This document shows positions 1-11,892 of a DNA stretch of 64,000 nt, piece by piece. Each line of letters starts with the position of its first letter. Position 1 is the first letter of the stretch. The stretch is from Choricystis sp. odSpoLacu1 (taxonomy: Eukaryota; Chlorophyta; Trebouxiophyceae): positions 248,001 through 312,000 of the forward strand of contig OY253656.1 in assembly GCA_958009055.1 (NCBI GenBank), read 5' to 3'. Position numbers and translations under genes: made by a program. The notes below the pieces were generated by a model. The model ran no database searches, was not told the DNA's origin, and was given only the letters and a program-made list of their open reading frames with translations.

Positions 1-1218
1 ACAGCCCCAGCTGGGAGTCCAGGTAGCGGGCCGCGGCGGCCACGTCGGCCAGGTCGGCCGGGTTGAGGGGTTCCGCCCACTCGGCGTTGATGTTGATGGA
101 GATGCGGCCGTCGGGGACGAGCGACCGAAAGTGGCGCACAGCGGCGGCGTGCGCGAGCAGCACGTGGTGGGACACGGTCCACGGCTCGGTGGCGGTGTCA
201 CCCGCCGCACACCGGCTCCTGTCAGAGCAGCGGCCGGGCGCATGGATGCCGAGGGCGTGGCCGCAAAAGGCAAAGGTGTAGGGCTCGTTGAACGTCGACC
301 AGTAGGTCACGCGGTCGCCAAACGCTTCAAAGACAAGTTTTGCGTAATTCGCAAAATCATCCACCGACTGGGGAGACAGCCACCCCTCGTACTTATCTTG
401 CAGGGCTTGGGGCAGGTCCCAGTGGTAGAGGGTGACGTGGGGCTCGATGCCAGCGGCGGAGAGTACGTCGAGGAGGGCCGTGTAAAAACGCAGGCCGTCG
501 GGGTTGAGCTTGGCGCCCGTGCCCTGGGGCAACAAACGCGCCCACGACAGGGAGAAGCGGAAGGAGGCCACGCCCAACGACTTCATGAGGGCGATGTCGT
601 GATTGTAGCGGTGGTAAAAGTCGCACGCGACGTCGCCGGTGTCGTTGTTTTTGACCTGTGTTGGGAGAGGGTGTGTGGGGGGGGGGGGCGCCACCGAAAA
701 AGGACGCCGGCTTGTTCCTGTCTCGCACCCTGCTCTTTCTCACCTTGCCCGGCGTGTGCGAAAACGTGTCCCAAATGGAGGCCCCCTTGCCCCCGACGCG
801 CGCGGCGCCCTCGATCTGAAACGCGGACGACGCGACGCCCCAGGAAAACAGGGGGGGGGAGGTCGGCGGGGGGGGGGCCATGGCGCGGGACGCGGCAGAC
901 CGCAGCGTGGTGAGGTCGGGGTGGGTGAGGAGGGACGGGGCGGCAAACTGTAGTGAGGGTGTGAGGGTTTGTTTTTTTGGCGCGCGCGCGCATATTGAAG
1001 CGGGCGCACGCAATTGGCCTCCCCGCCGCGCGTGCGCGGCGCACACCTTCCCCCAATACACACACCCGCACAGACAGCACGTTCTACTGTTCACACACAG
1101 CACACAAACACACCTGCAGCGCGCCCGCCGTCAGCGCAGCCACCAGCGCGCCCGCAACAAGCGTGGCCGCGCCGCCACGCCGCGCGCGCGGCTTGGTGGA
1201 CGCCTGGCGAGGCGCCAT
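1..1218 (-). CDS. Glycoside hydrolase family 1 beta-glucosidase, membrane-anchored or secreted (partial)
   Basis: Hydrolyses beta-glucosides. Three exons are read: 1218-1114, 947-744 and 655-1, the last running off the window, so the C-terminal part is missing. Both splice junctions are in phase 0; the introns are 166 and 88 bp. The first exon gives a basic N-terminus followed by a hydrophobic Ala/Leu/Val stretch (about residues 17-35), a signal peptide or type II anchor. The GH1 N-terminal signature follows: [15 protein letters not shown], then [12 protein letters not shown]. After intron 2 come [11 protein letters not shown], the [11 protein letters not shown] segment and STFNEPY, which carries the acid/base glutamate of the family (NEP). 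The nucleophile region lies beyond the window edge. The start at 1218 was chosen because it supplies the hydrophobic leader; a later in-frame ATG at 881 would leave a soluble enzyme. Confidence 0.88.
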
Positions 1219-1405
1219 GCACGGGGAGGGAGGAGGAGAGTGTGTGTGAGTGTGTGGCGGCGAGAGAGCGCACGCCACACACGGAAGCAAGGGAAATTGA
1301 AATGCCAACACAGAGTGATTGCAGGCCGCGCCTACCTCCCGCCCTCTCCCACCACCCCAGCACGCAGAGAGAAAAGAAAACATGATCAGTTCGTCACACA
1401 CACAA

Positions 1406-2965
1406 TCACACAACATCCTCAACCCTCAAGTCCTCCTCCTCCCGCGTCGCCAGTTTTTTGACGCGCACGCACCCGCGCTCCCACTCGGCCGGCCCGACGA
1501 CGACCAGCCGTGCGGCGCCACACCGTTCCGCGTGCTTGAACACCCACCTCATGCGGCGGTCGTCGAGGACGAGGTCCACTTTGCGGCCGGCGGCCCTAAG
1601 CCTGGCCGCCAGGGAGGCGGCCCCCGGGCGCAGTTCGGGCGCGAGCGGGACGATGACATCATCCACCGTGTGGGGCACCGTCGGCAGCAGCCCCCTATCC
1701 GCCAGTAGCTCCAGGATGACGCAGTCGCCAAAGCCAAAGCCGGCGCAGGGGGTGGGGGGGCCGCCAAAGGCGGAGAGGAGGCCGTCGTAGCGGCCGCCGC
1801 CACAGATGGCGCGCAGAGCGCCCGCGCGGTCGCGCCCCTCAAACACGATGCCGGTGTAGTAGGCCAGTCCGCGCACCACGGACGCGTCAAAGGCGAGCCA
1901 GTCTGCGATGCCGTAGGCGGAGGCCAGGGTGAACAGGTCGCGCAGTTCGGTGACGCCTGCGTCGTTGGCGCCGACGACGCTCGCCAGCTCGTCCACACTG
2001 GTCAACGCGGTGGCGTCTAGGATGCCGGCTGCGGCATCGGACGAAATGCCGGTGGCCGCCGTCAACTCGGCCGCCACCGCGTCGCGGGGCAGTTTGTCTA
2101 GTTTGTCAACGGCGACGCAGGCCGCCGCAAAAGCATCGTCCGGCACCCCCATACCGCGCCATGATGCCCGTCAGCACGCGCCGCGACGACACGCGCAGCA
2201 CGACGTCGGAAGACGTCAACCCCACCCTGGTGAACAGGGCGACCATGGCGGCCAGGAGCTCAGCTTCCGCCGCGACGCCAGCCACGCCCACCACATCCAT
2301 GTTCCACTGGTAGTGCTCCCGCTTCCTGCCCCGGGTCGTGCGTTCATAGCGCCAGCACTGGCCCACGGTGTACCACTTGGCGGGCAGGGGCAGGCGGGCG
2401 CCCTGGGCCAGGATGAGGCGCGCGAGGGACGGTGTCAACTCTGGGCGCAGCGCGACGCGGCGGCCGCCCCTGTCCTCAAACGCGTACAACTGAGTCGCGA
2501 TTTCCTCCCCTGCTTTGCGGGTGAACAAGGCCTCCGACTCCAGGACGGGGGTGTCGTAGGGTTCGAACCCGTGGGAGGACGCGACCGCGGCAAACGTGTC
2601 AAAGAGCCACCCGCGCAGGCGCGCGTCGGGGGGGGCAAAGTCGCGGGTGCCGCGCACCGGGTTGGTGTCGAGGGCGGTGCCGGCTGTGACGATGGTGGAG
2701 GACGCGGCTTTGCGGTCGTCGGCGGACTGTGGGGGTGGAGAGGGAGGGCGGTGGGTTGCCACGACGGTTTTTCGGCGCCTCCTTTGCAAAATCGCGCGCT
2801 CGCCCACTCTCTCCTCCTCCCACCAAACACGCGCAATTCACCAGCCAACCATCTCACCTTGGTCGGCGCCGCCGCGTCACAGCGCGCGCGGCGGGGGGGC
2901 AGGCGCGGCGCGCGCCGCAGCGCGGCGACCGCCAGCGAGCGGCTGCGTGCGGCGGCGGCCCGCAT
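1406..2965 (-). CDS. Histidyl-tRNA synthetase, organellar (one frame break)
   Basis: Charges tRNA-His. Exon 1 (2965-2858) encodes a 36-residue Arg/Ala-rich leader that looks like a plastid or mitochondrial transit peptide. A 131 bp intron separates it in phase 0 from exon 2 (2726-1406). Class II motifs are visible: NPVRGTRDF near the mature start, motif 2 in RKREHYQWNMDV, then RGLAYYTGIVFE, GGGRYDGL and AGFGFG (motif 3). The C-terminal half has the anticodon-binding domain ending in VRVKKLATREEED. The frame changes at a run of five C (2146-2150): four would join TGIMARYG to VPDDAF as in other HisRS proteins. The single extra base is probably a sequence error. It is divergent from PIE1, with 315 bp between start codons. 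Confidence 0.9.
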
Positions 2966-3280
2966 TTGCAGGGCAGGCGTGAAGTGGCGTGAGCTTGGGA
3001 GAGCTTGAGTGACTGTGGGCTGTGCGTGGGAGGAGACGGCAGGGGCCACGCACAAGCTGTTTTGTCGGCTTAGTTTCGGCAACGACGGTTTTGCGAGTGT
3101 TCTCGTTTTCTTTTTCTTTTTTCGCTCCACACTTTTGCTCTCTCTTTCCAGAGCGCACCGCACCGCGCGGCTCTCGCTCACACCATGACGCTGCCCGCGT
3201 GACAGAGCCTTCTCACCGGGCTCCGGTCCCCCCCTGATTGACAGAGGTCTCGACCTTCTCTCTTCAGTTTTTGGAGACAC
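2966..3280. promoter_or_regulatory. Shared spacer between HisRS and PIE1
   Basis: This 315 bp spacer lies between two divergent start codons, so it must hold both core promoters and both 5' UTRs. It contains a pyrimidine/T-rich patch around 3105-3150 on the plus strand. I see no TATA-like element and no recognisable operator. Confidence 0.5.
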
Positions 3281-6200
3281 ATGGTGTCGTCCCGCCGGTC
3301 GACGCAGGTGAGAGAGGGCAGCCGCGGGCCACGCGCACTGGCGGCACAGACGTGCACAGAATCGACCCAGGGCTGGAGCTGGTGGCGTGTGCTGTGGTGG
3401 GCTGTGCGTGTTGCCGACTCCGTCCCCCGCTCGACGGTTTTTTCGATTGGGGGGGCCGTCGAACACACCAAACTCCCCCCGCCGTGCCTCCCCACTCCCA
3501 CCCTCGTGACTCACACAAACATCCATGCTCCCTCATCCCTTCCCTCAGTCGGGCGGCGCCCCCCCCCCTCCCACCGACGGCGACAGAGACGGCGCGACAC
3601 CACGCGCCGGCGCACGCCGCGTGACGCGCGCGTCGGGCGACGGCGGTCCGCGGACGTCAGAGGGAGGAGAAGGTGAGGGTTTGTGTGAGGGTTTGAGGGC
3701 GTGAGGGTGTGGTGGTTTTGAGAGGAGCGGCAACACACGACCACCACCGTCGATGCCTGACCGACCCCCTCTCTTCCACCCAGCCCGGCGCTCGCGGTCT
3801 GGGTCGCGCCGCCCGCCGTCCGTGTCCGGTGCGCCCGTCGCCGCCACCACCCTGTCCCCGCCCCCGCCGTCCGCCGGCCGCCGCACCGCCAGCCGCGACG
3901 GCGGCGGCGACCGCCGCCGCTCCGTCAGCGCGGGCGACAGCGGCCGCCGCGGGCCGCGTCCACCGTTGCGCGATGGTGGTGGTGGTGGGGCCCCTGCTGG
4001 CGGTGCGCCCCGCCGGTCGTCGAGAGGCGGGGGCGGCAGCGACGCGGGTGGCGTTGCAGCCGCCGCGCCGCCACCCGCTGCCGCGCTGCCACCACCACCA
4101 CCACCACCCGCGCCCGCTCCCGCCCCCATGGACGTGGACGTCAAGCCCCAGGTGGCACCCCCACCCCCGCCACCCCCTCCCGCCCCGCCCTCGGCCCCCG
4201 GGTCGCGCCCCTCATCCGGCCCACGCGCCCTCGCGGGCCCCCCCTCCCCCGCTATCCCGCCCGCCGACCTGCCCACCGTCGGCTCCATCTTCGACCTGAC
4301 CGGCGACGGCGCCTGGGAGCGGGACCAGGAGCTGCTGGACGTAGCGGAAGCAATTGAGGCAACGCGCGCGACCGCGACTGCGGCCCCCCACCCCGAACCC
4401 AAGCGCGACCCCGACCACTGGGACGCCCTGTTGCGCGAGATGACCTGGCTGGCCAAAGAGTTTGCCAAGGAGCGGCGGTGGAAACTGGTGCAGTGCCGCA
4501 AGTTTGCGACGACGATCGCGCGCTCTGACGCCCACCTGTGCGCCCGCGACTCTGCCCGCGCCCGGGACGAGGAAGCCTCCAAACGTCGGCGTGCGGCCTG
4601 GATCGCCAAGGAAGTCGGCCGCTTCTGGGACAAGGCGGCGCGGGTGGCCGCCTACAAATCGCGCGCCGCGGCCGACGCGGCGCGGCGCGGCGCCCTTGAC
4701 AAACACCTCGACTTTGTCGTCGGCCAAACCCAGCGCTATTCAGCCGCCCTGGCCGCCAGGCTGGGGGGCGGCGGCCCCGCCCCCTCGGCCTCGCTGCGGT
4801 CGGGCGGCGGCGCGCGCAGCGGCGCGCCCGCCGTCAGTGGCCCCGCGCGGCCGCCGTCCCGGCTGGCGCCCCCCCCGCGCGACTCGGTGCTGGACGATGA
4901 AGTCGACTACGTCGCCTCCGACGCGTCCGACGCGGGCGTGGACGATGAAGCCACCCTGGAGGAGGAGGAGCGGCTGGCCGGCGCGGCGGGGCGCGCGGCC
5001 GCGCGCGCAGAGGCGGCCGCCCTGGCCGACGAAGCCGACATGCCGCTGGAAGAGCTGGTGGCGCGCTACGGCTACGTCGTGGGCGACGCCGCCGTGGGGG
5101 CGGTGCGCGATGGGGGCGGCCCCTCGCGCACGCCGCCCGACCGGTCGCCCTCGCCCCCCGCCAAGCGCCCGCGCGGCGCCGTCGACCCCGCCCTGGCCGC
5201 CCTGGCGGCCGCGGGCGACGCCCCGGACGAGGAAGGTGGCGACGAGTACGCGCCCTCGGACGCAGGGTCGGAGGCGGACGATGATGAAGCCACGCTCGAG
5301 GAGGAGGAGAGGTTGGCGGGCGCGGCGGGGCGCGCGGAGGCGCGCGCCGAGGCGGCCGCCCTGGCGGACGACGCCGACCTGCCGCTGGAGGAGTTGATGA
5401 CGAGGTATGGGTACGTGATGGGGGACGCTGCTGCTGCTGGCGCTGGCAGCGACGATGACGACGGCGCGCTGCCCCCGCCCGACGGAGACGACGACCGCGC
5501 CGCGCCGTCCACCGGCGACCGCGGCGCCCGACCCATGGACGCAGATGACGACGCCGCCGCCCGCGAGTACGCGGCCGTGCTGGCGGGCGGCGGGGGCGGC
5601 GAGCCGTCGGCCGCCCCGGGCGAGCCATCGGGGGGCGGCCTGCTGCCGACCGCGGCGGGCGCCGACCGTGCGCCCCTCGTGCCGCGCCCCTTTTTGCTCA
5701 AGCACGACCTGCGCGACTACCAGCAGGCGGGCCTGGACTGGTTGGCGTCGATCGCTGACCGCCGCATCAACGGCATTTTGGCGGACGAGGTGAGAGAGAG
5801 AGAGAGGGAAGGATGGTTTTGTTTTTTGTTTGTTTTCCACCTGCCTCCCTCCCACGCTCACCCCACTCCCCACCCCCCAAAACCACCCAGATGGGCCTCG
5901 GCAAAACCATCATGACCATCGCCCTGCTGGCCCACATGGCCTGCGCGCGCGGCGTGTGGGGCCCGCACCTCATCGTCGTCCCCACCTCGGTCATGCTGAA
6001 CTGGGAGGTCGAGTTCAAAAAGTGGTGCCCAGGGTTCAAGCTGCTGACCTACTACGGCTCCGTGCGTGAACGCCGCGCCAAGCGGGCGGGGTGGTCCAAG
6101 CCCGGCGCGTTCCACGTGTGCATCACGAGTTACACGGTCGTTCTGCAGGACGCCAAGATGTTCAGGCGGAAGAGGTGGCAGTACCTGATCCTGGATGAAG

Positions 6201-9200
6201 CGCACATGATCAAGAACTGGAAGAGCCAGCGGTGGCAGGTGAGGGTTGGGTGGAGGAGAGAGAGAGAGAGTAGAGGGAAGAGAAGACGAAGAAAACACCC
6301 TCCCACCCCACCACCCCACCCCACCCCTACCCACACAGACTCTGCTCAACTTTTACTCCAAACGCCGCCTCCTCATCACCGGCACCCCCCTCCAAAACGA
6401 CCTCATGGAGCTGTGGTCGTTGATGCACTTTCTGATGCCGCACGTTTTTGCCTCGCACGCCGCGTTCCGCGACTGGTTCTCCCAGCCCCTGACCGCCGCG
6501 GTGGAGGGGGCGGGGGGGAGCGCCGCCGCCAAAGACGCCGCTGGCCGCGCCCTCGTCAAGCGCCTGCACTCGGTGCTGCGCCCCTTTCTGTTGCGCCGGT
6601 TGAAAGCCGACGTTGAAAAGTCGCTCCCCCCCAAACACGAGCACATTCTGCGCGTCACCCTGTCCCGCCGCCAGCGCGCCCTGTACGAAGACTACCTCGC
6701 ATCAAGCGCAGCCTCGGGCGCGTTGACGGGGGGCGGCTTCCTGGGCGCGGTCAACGTGTTGATGCAGCTGCGCAAGGTGTGCAACCACCCCGACCTGTTT
6801 GAAGCGCGCCCGATTGTGTCTGCCCTGGACGCGCCCGCCGTGGTGGCCCACTGGCCAGCGACGGCGGCGCGCGCGCTGGAGGATGGAGGGTGGGGGCGGG
6901 TGGACGACGTGCTGGCGGGGGCGGCGTTGTTGGATGTGCGTGCTGCGGCGGTGACGACCGCGGCTGGCGCGGCCGCGTCCGCGCGCCTCGCGCCACCCGC
7001 GGGCGCCGTGGCCGCGGCCGCCCTGGCGGGCGCAGTCGCCGCCCTAGATGCGCCCCTGGTGGCTGCTGGGCCACTGGAGGCGGCGCTGCCCGCCCTGCCC
7101 AACGCGGCCGCGGTCGCGGCGGCCGACGTGGCGGCGGCCAAAGCGCGCGTGCGCGCGGCGGCCGGCGCGGCCGCCACCGCAGCCACCCTGGAGGCCGTGT
7201 CGGTCGACCGCCTGGGTGTCACCCCCGCCCTCGGCACGGATGGCGTGGCCGCGCTCACGCTGACGTGGCTGCCGGCGCACGCGCGCGTGCTGGCCGCGTC
7301 GCCACGGGCAGCACAGTCAGTGCCGTCGTTCTTCGTCGACGCGGTGCGCACGCCGGCCGACCGCGCCGCCGACCTGGACCCCGTGCTGCGCCGCTTTGTG
7401 TGCGTCATCCCGCGCGCGCGCGCGCCGCCGCCGGAGCTGTGGTGCTCAACCCCCGCGCCCGCGGCCGCCGCCGCGGCCGCCGCGCGCGCGGCCGCGCTCG
7501 CCGCGCGCGGCCGCGCCGCGTCGGCCCCCCTCCACACTGCCGCCGTGCGGGCCACCCTGTTCTTCCCCGACAAACGCTTAATCCAGTTCGACTGCGGCAA
7601 GCTGCAGGCGCTGGCCACGCTGTTGCGGGACTTGAAAGCGGGCGGCCACCGCGTGCTCATCTTCACCCAAATGTCTCGCATGCTCGACATCCTGGAAGCC
7701 TTCCTGGGGCTGCACGGCCACACGTACGTGCGCCTGGATGGCGGCACCAAGCCCGAGGCGCGCCAAGTGTTGATGCAGAGGTTTAATGCGAATCCCAAGA
7801 TTTTCGCGTTCATTCTGTCCACCCGTTCGGGCGGTGTCGGCATGAACCTGACGGGCGCCGACACCGTCGTGTTTTACGATGCCGACTGGAACCCGGCCAT
7901 GGACGCTCAAGCGCAGGACAGGTGCCACCGCATCGGGCAGGTGAGAGTTGGTTTGGGAGAGAGAGGGAGAGGGTGGTGTTTGTTTCTTTTTCCCTTCCCA
8001 TCATTTTTTTCCACTCACACCACCCCACACCCCCACACCCCCACCCTCTCCAACAGACGCGCCCCGTCCACATCTACCGTCTCGTCTCCGAGCACACGGT
8101 GGAGGAGAACATACTGGCCAAGTCGGGCCAAAAACGGGAGCTCGACCGCCTGGCCATCCAGTCCGGTGGGTTCACGACCGATCTGCTGGCCCGGTTCAAT
8201 CCGCGCGAGCTGCTGGGGCTGCCGGCTGGGAGTGAAGGTGGCGGTGGTGGCAGCGCGGGCGGCCCCTCCAAGGAGGAGCTGGCCGCCGCGCTGGCTGCCG
8301 CCCAAGACGGCGACGACGCCGCCGACGCGGCCGCCGCGGCTGCCGAGGCGGAGGCTGAGGCGGCCGAGTTCACGGCGGACCCGCCGCCTCAAGCGGCGGA
8401 CGGCGGGGACGACGAGCGCGGCACGTCGCCGTCGCCGTCGCGCGGGGGCGCGACGACCGTCAAATCAAAGTCTGCGTCCCGCTCCCCCACGCCCGCCCTG
8501 CCCGCCGAACTGGCCGACCTGGATGCCGCCCTGCGCCCCGTGGAACGGTACGCGGTGAGGCTGGTGGAGGAGAGTGGGGCCGCCCCCACGGTTGATGTCG
8601 CTGCTGCCACGGCTGCCGTCGAAGCTTCCTTAGACCGCGCCGCCTGGGACCTCACCGCCATCGACGCCGCCGCCGAAGCCGCGGATGAAGACGCGGACGC
8701 CGACCCCGAAGCCGCGGCGGCAGCCGGGTGGGATGCGGAGCTGGCGGCGGAGGAGTATCAGAGGCTGGCAGCGACCGCGGCCGCGCGCGCGCGCGCGCGG
8801 CCGCCGAGGCGCGCGCCGCGGCCGCAGCTGCCGCCGAAGCACGCGCCGCGCGAAAGTCGGAAGCAGAGGCTGTTGCTGCCGCCCGTGCTGCCGCCATGGC
8901 GGGGGCGGCGGCTGGTGCGCTGCTGGCGAGCGGGGCGCCGAGCGCGCCGTCGTCCGCGGCGGCGTCGCCCGCGCCCTCGTCGGCGGGGCTGCCCGTGCCT
9001 GCGGCCGCTGCAGCCGCCATCGCCACCGCCGCTGCCGCAGCAGCCGGCCCTCCCACCGGCCCCAAATCCAGGTCGGGCAAGCGCAAAGCCTCGGCCGGCG
9101 GCACGCCGACGCGGGGCGGCCTGCCGCGCGGCGCGTCCCCCTCCCACCGCGGCCGCGCCGCGTCCGGGCCTCAGTCGCGGCTGGCGTCGCCCGCGGTTGG

Positions 9201-9927
9201 CGGGGCGGGTGCCCCTCCTCCCCCCGCCCCGTGGGAGCCGGCGGAGGACGCGGTGCTGGCCGCCGTTGCGGCGGGCGCGCCGTCGCTCGACGCGCGCGCG
9301 TGGGCGCGCGCGGCCGCCCTGCTCGCCGCCGGCGCGGCGGCTCGGTCGGGGGGGGGCATTGGTGCGGCGGCGGCGGCGGCGGCGGCAGGCAGACGCGGGC
9401 CGGCGGCGTGCCGGGCTCGGTACGCGGCGCTTGTGCGCGCGGCGCGCGCCGCGGTCGCGGCCGCGGCCGGCGTCGCTCCCCACCACCCGCCCGACGCGGA
9501 CGGCGTGGCTGCGAGGTTGGCGGTTGTTGTCGCCGCCGACGACCGCACCACCCCCGCCGCGATGGCGGCCGCGGTGGCGGCCGCCGCGGCGGCCGCGCCC
9601 GACGGCGCGCCGCCCGCTGGTTCAGCCGCCGCCGTCGCGGCGGCCAGACACGCTGCTGATTTGGCGGCGTTGCACGGGGCGCCGGCGCCGGTGCCACCAC
9701 CCCCACCCCCGGCCGACGACGCGGCCGACACCGCCACCCCGGCCGAGGTGGCCGCCATCGCGGAGGCTGTCGCGCGGGGCACCGCCGGCGCCGCGCGAGC
9801 GGCGGGGGCGCGCGTGCCGTCGCTGCTGGGGGCGCTGGCGGTGGGTGGAGAGGCGGCGGTGGTGACCACGCTGCGGGCGGCGCTGAAAGCGGTGGCGGAT
9901 GATGGGCGGGCGGAGGTGGGGGGGTGA
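3281..9927 (+). CDS. PIE1: PIE1/SWR1-type chromatin remodelling ATPase (one frame break)
   Basis: Catalytic subunit of the SWR1 complex, which deposits histone H2A.Z. Six exons: 3281-3307, 3549-3672, 3784-5789, 5891-6238, 6339-7940 and 8057-9927, with matching phases at every junction. Domains in order: HSA domain (about residues 254-370, DHWDALLREMTWLAKEF) that recruits actin-related proteins; two copies of an acidic module with DDEATLEEEERLA and a PLEEL..RYGY tail (about 418-490 and 534-605); SNF2 ATPase with DE/MGLGKT split by intron 3, LILDEAHMIKNWKSQRWQ and TGTPLQNDLMELWSLMHFL; a long Ala-rich insert (about 990-1235); helicase C with STRSGGVGMNLTGAD and QDRCHRIGQ; and a C-terminal SANT/Myb-like region near 1760-1830. 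The frame shifts inside an alternating GC tract (8782-8799); removing one dinucleotide restores a continuous Ala-rich helix leading to the SANT region. Confidence 0.92.
8782..8799. repeat. Alternating (CG)n tract that breaks the PIE1 frame
   Basis: Eighteen bases of alternating C and G within the last PIE1 exon. Upstream the frame encodes PIE1 helicase C; downstream the SANT region is two bases out of register. One CG unit fewer restores the reading frame. Confidence 0.85.
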
Positions 9928-10028
9928 TGAGAGGGTGGAGGGTTTGGGGGTGCGCACCTGTCTGCAAAACACACACACACACACACTTTTCCCCCCTGCT
10001 TTCGAAACGCAGAAACACGCGCGCTTCA

Positions 10029-10049
10029 CTCTCTCTCTCTCTCTCTCTC
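10029..10049. repeat. (CT)n microsatellite in a convergent spacer
   Basis: About ten CT units immediately downstream of the stop of the minus-strand gene at 10052, in the 124 bp spacer where PIE1 and that gene converge. On the minus strand it reads as a GA repeat in the 3' UTR. Confidence 0.8.
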
Positions 10050-10051
10050 CT

Positions 10052-10559
10052 TCAAGCCCCCTTGCGCCCCTGCATCACGCCCCACCGCGTGCGGCGCGAG
10101 TCCATCTGCTTGTTGGCCACCCCCACCTCCACGCCCGCGGGGCGGGACGACCCGCGGCCGCCACCCGCCTCGCCCGCGGCGTGGGCGTGCTCGACTTCGG
10201 CGGTGTGCGCTTTGGTGGCGGCGCGGTAGGCGCCGGTGGCGTGGTGGTGGTGGGGGAGGGGGGCGGGTTGGTGTTCGCCGGCGGTGAGCGCGGCGGCGGC
10301 CGCGCGGCCGGTGGACTCGCCACCGCCTCCGGCCCCCGCGTCGGGGGCGGGCACGCGGGCGCCGCCAGCGTTGCGGGCGGGTTGCGCCCTTGCCGCGTGG
10401 GCGGCAAGGGCGTCGACGGCAACGGCGGGCGGCGGCGGGGGCGAGGGCGAGCGCGGGGGCGACGACTGGGCAAAGAAAAAAGGGGAGGTGCGAGTCAGGG
10501 TCTCTGTTGCTGTTTTCCCGCCTTTCGCGGCCGAGGAGAGAGAGCTGGATACTCACCAT
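10052..10559 (-). CDS. Small low-complexity protein of unknown function
   Basis: Two exons: the start codon alone (10559-10557), followed by an intron starting GTGAGT and ending TTTGCCCAG, then exon 2 (10465-10052). This gives a protein of about 138 residues beginning MSSPPRSPSPPPPP. The middle is rich in Ala, His and Gly (a PLPHHHHATGAY segment), and the end is basic: NKQMDSRRTRWGVMQGRKG. There is no signal peptide or membrane segment. The conserved-looking C-terminal 20 residues are the best handle for homology; I do not recognise the family. The single-codon first exon makes the start a model rather than a certainty. It converges with PIE1. Confidence 0.55.
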
Positions 10560-11083
10560 GGTGTGGGTGGGTGTCGATGTGTGGGTGTGGGTGGACGCGC
10601 GGTGGAAAAAAAGAGGGAGAAAAGTGAGGAAGTGTTTTTTTTTCGTTTTGTCTTGATCACGTTTTTTTACTTGGTTTGCCTTTTTGAAACGAAAACGCAC
10701 ACACTCATCATATGCCCCAGCCCGACTGTGGAGCATTTTGAATCGCGCGGTGGACGCGCGGTGTGCCCCACACAGAAACAAAGACGGGGAGGGGAGGATG
10801 GTGGAGTGGTGAGCAACGAAACAAAGTGTGGCAAGCAAAGAGAGAGAGAAGGCAGAGGCAGCCAACCCGCAGCAAGCGTCGAAAGTTGCGCGGGTTGGGC
10901 ACACTCAGTGCAAAACGAGTCAAGTGGCAAGTGCAAGGCAAGGCAAGGAGTGCGTGTCAAGTGAGGCAAGTGTGTGGGGCTGTCAACGCAGACAATGAAA
11001 GAAAAAACTCGGGATGAAATGAAAAAAGAAACGTTTGGCGTGCCTCCTCTCTCAAGGAGCGCATGGTTTGTGGTACAGCTTAT
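10560..11083. other. Intergenic spacer, 524 bp
   Basis: This spacer lies between the start of the small protein at 10559 and the 3' end of the secreted repeat protein at 11084, both on the minus strand. It is richer in A and T than its surroundings, with T- and A-runs near 10610-10690 and A-rich patches near 10997-11034. It presumably holds the promoter of the former and the 3' UTR of the latter. I see no convincing gene in it. Confidence 0.5.
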
Positions 11084-11892
11084 TCAGCCGGTGCGCTTGT
11101 ACTCGGCGCCCTCGGACCAGAACGTGTCCTCCGCGGGGGCGGCGGCAGCCTGCAGCATCTTGCGCCCTGTCGGCAGCGACTTGCGCGCGCCGGTGGGCTG
11201 GTACTCGGCGCCGTTGACCTCCATGGCCGACACACCCGGCACGTAGGCGGTGTCCCACATGCCGGAGGAGCCGACGGGCTCCAGGTCCAGCAGCTTGCGG
11301 TGGACGGTGTCCTCGTCGGCGGCGTCATCGTCGGACTCGGTGGCGGTGTCGATGTCGGCAGAAACAGACCTCACCTTTTTCCACGTGTTGGGACCTTGGC
11401 CGGGCTGGTACGTGGTGCCGCCCACCTCGACGGCGGACACGCCCGGCACGTAGGCCGAGTCCCACATGCCGGACGAGCCTTCCGGCTCCCACGCGGAGGC
11501 GGAGGCGGCTGGTTGTGGGTTAGGGTGGGGGAGCGCAGGGTTTGGTGGGGGTGAGGTTTCGTTTCACGCCACCAGCGACGCCCGCCACCCAGTCCCCTTT
11601 TACATCCGCGTGGCTCGGTGGCAGCAGCGCCTGCTTGCTTACGTGGCGAGGCCAACGGGGCAGCATGGCGGCACGTGCGAGGCTGTCTGGTAGCTGGGCA
11701 AGCGCCGCGATATCGAGGCGCGCGCTCGCGTGGCACTCGTGAGTGTTGGTTGGTGGCGCCCGCCCCACCCCCGCGACGCGGCCCCGTCCCGCCCTCCCTC
11801 CCCCCCCAAAAGGCAGGCCACACATGCTGTTGCCCTAACCCACAACACTCACCAAGCACGGCGACCAGGGCAAAGGCGAGAGCAGCGCGCAT
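11084..11892 (-). CDS. Small secreted protein with two copies of a conserved motif
   Basis: Two exons, 11892-11853 and 11508-11084, joined in phase 1 across a 344 bp intron. The product is about 154 residues. Exon 1 plus the start of exon 2 encode a signal peptide (MRAALAFALVAVLAASASA). The mature part has two copies of a near-identical motif: SSGMWDSAYVPGVSAVEV and SSGMWDTAYVPGVSAMEV, each preceded by EPEG or EPVG and followed by an xYQP turn. An acidic linker (ATESDDDAADED) lies between them. Two RK[LM]L sequences occur, HRKLLD before the second repeat and GRKMLQ after it. There are no cysteines in the mature protein. I do not recognise the family. An extracellular or cell-wall role is an inference from the signal peptide only. 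Confidence 0.72.

Noticed and set aside
2560..2575. GGTTCGAACCC, resembling a tRNA T-arm, near HisRS
   Set aside because: It lies inside the conserved HisRS coding sequence (HGFEPYDTP) and no acceptor stem or anticodon arm surrounds it.
8760..8880. A short intron in PIE1 to explain the frame change
   Set aside because: No GTGAG donor or C-rich acceptor is present, whereas one CG unit less in the alternating tract gives a continuous helix.
11290..11380. A second intron in the secreted repeat protein starting at AAG/GTGAGG
   Set aside because: No acceptor with a pyrimidine tract follows; the acidic linker stays open and leads in frame to the second repeat.
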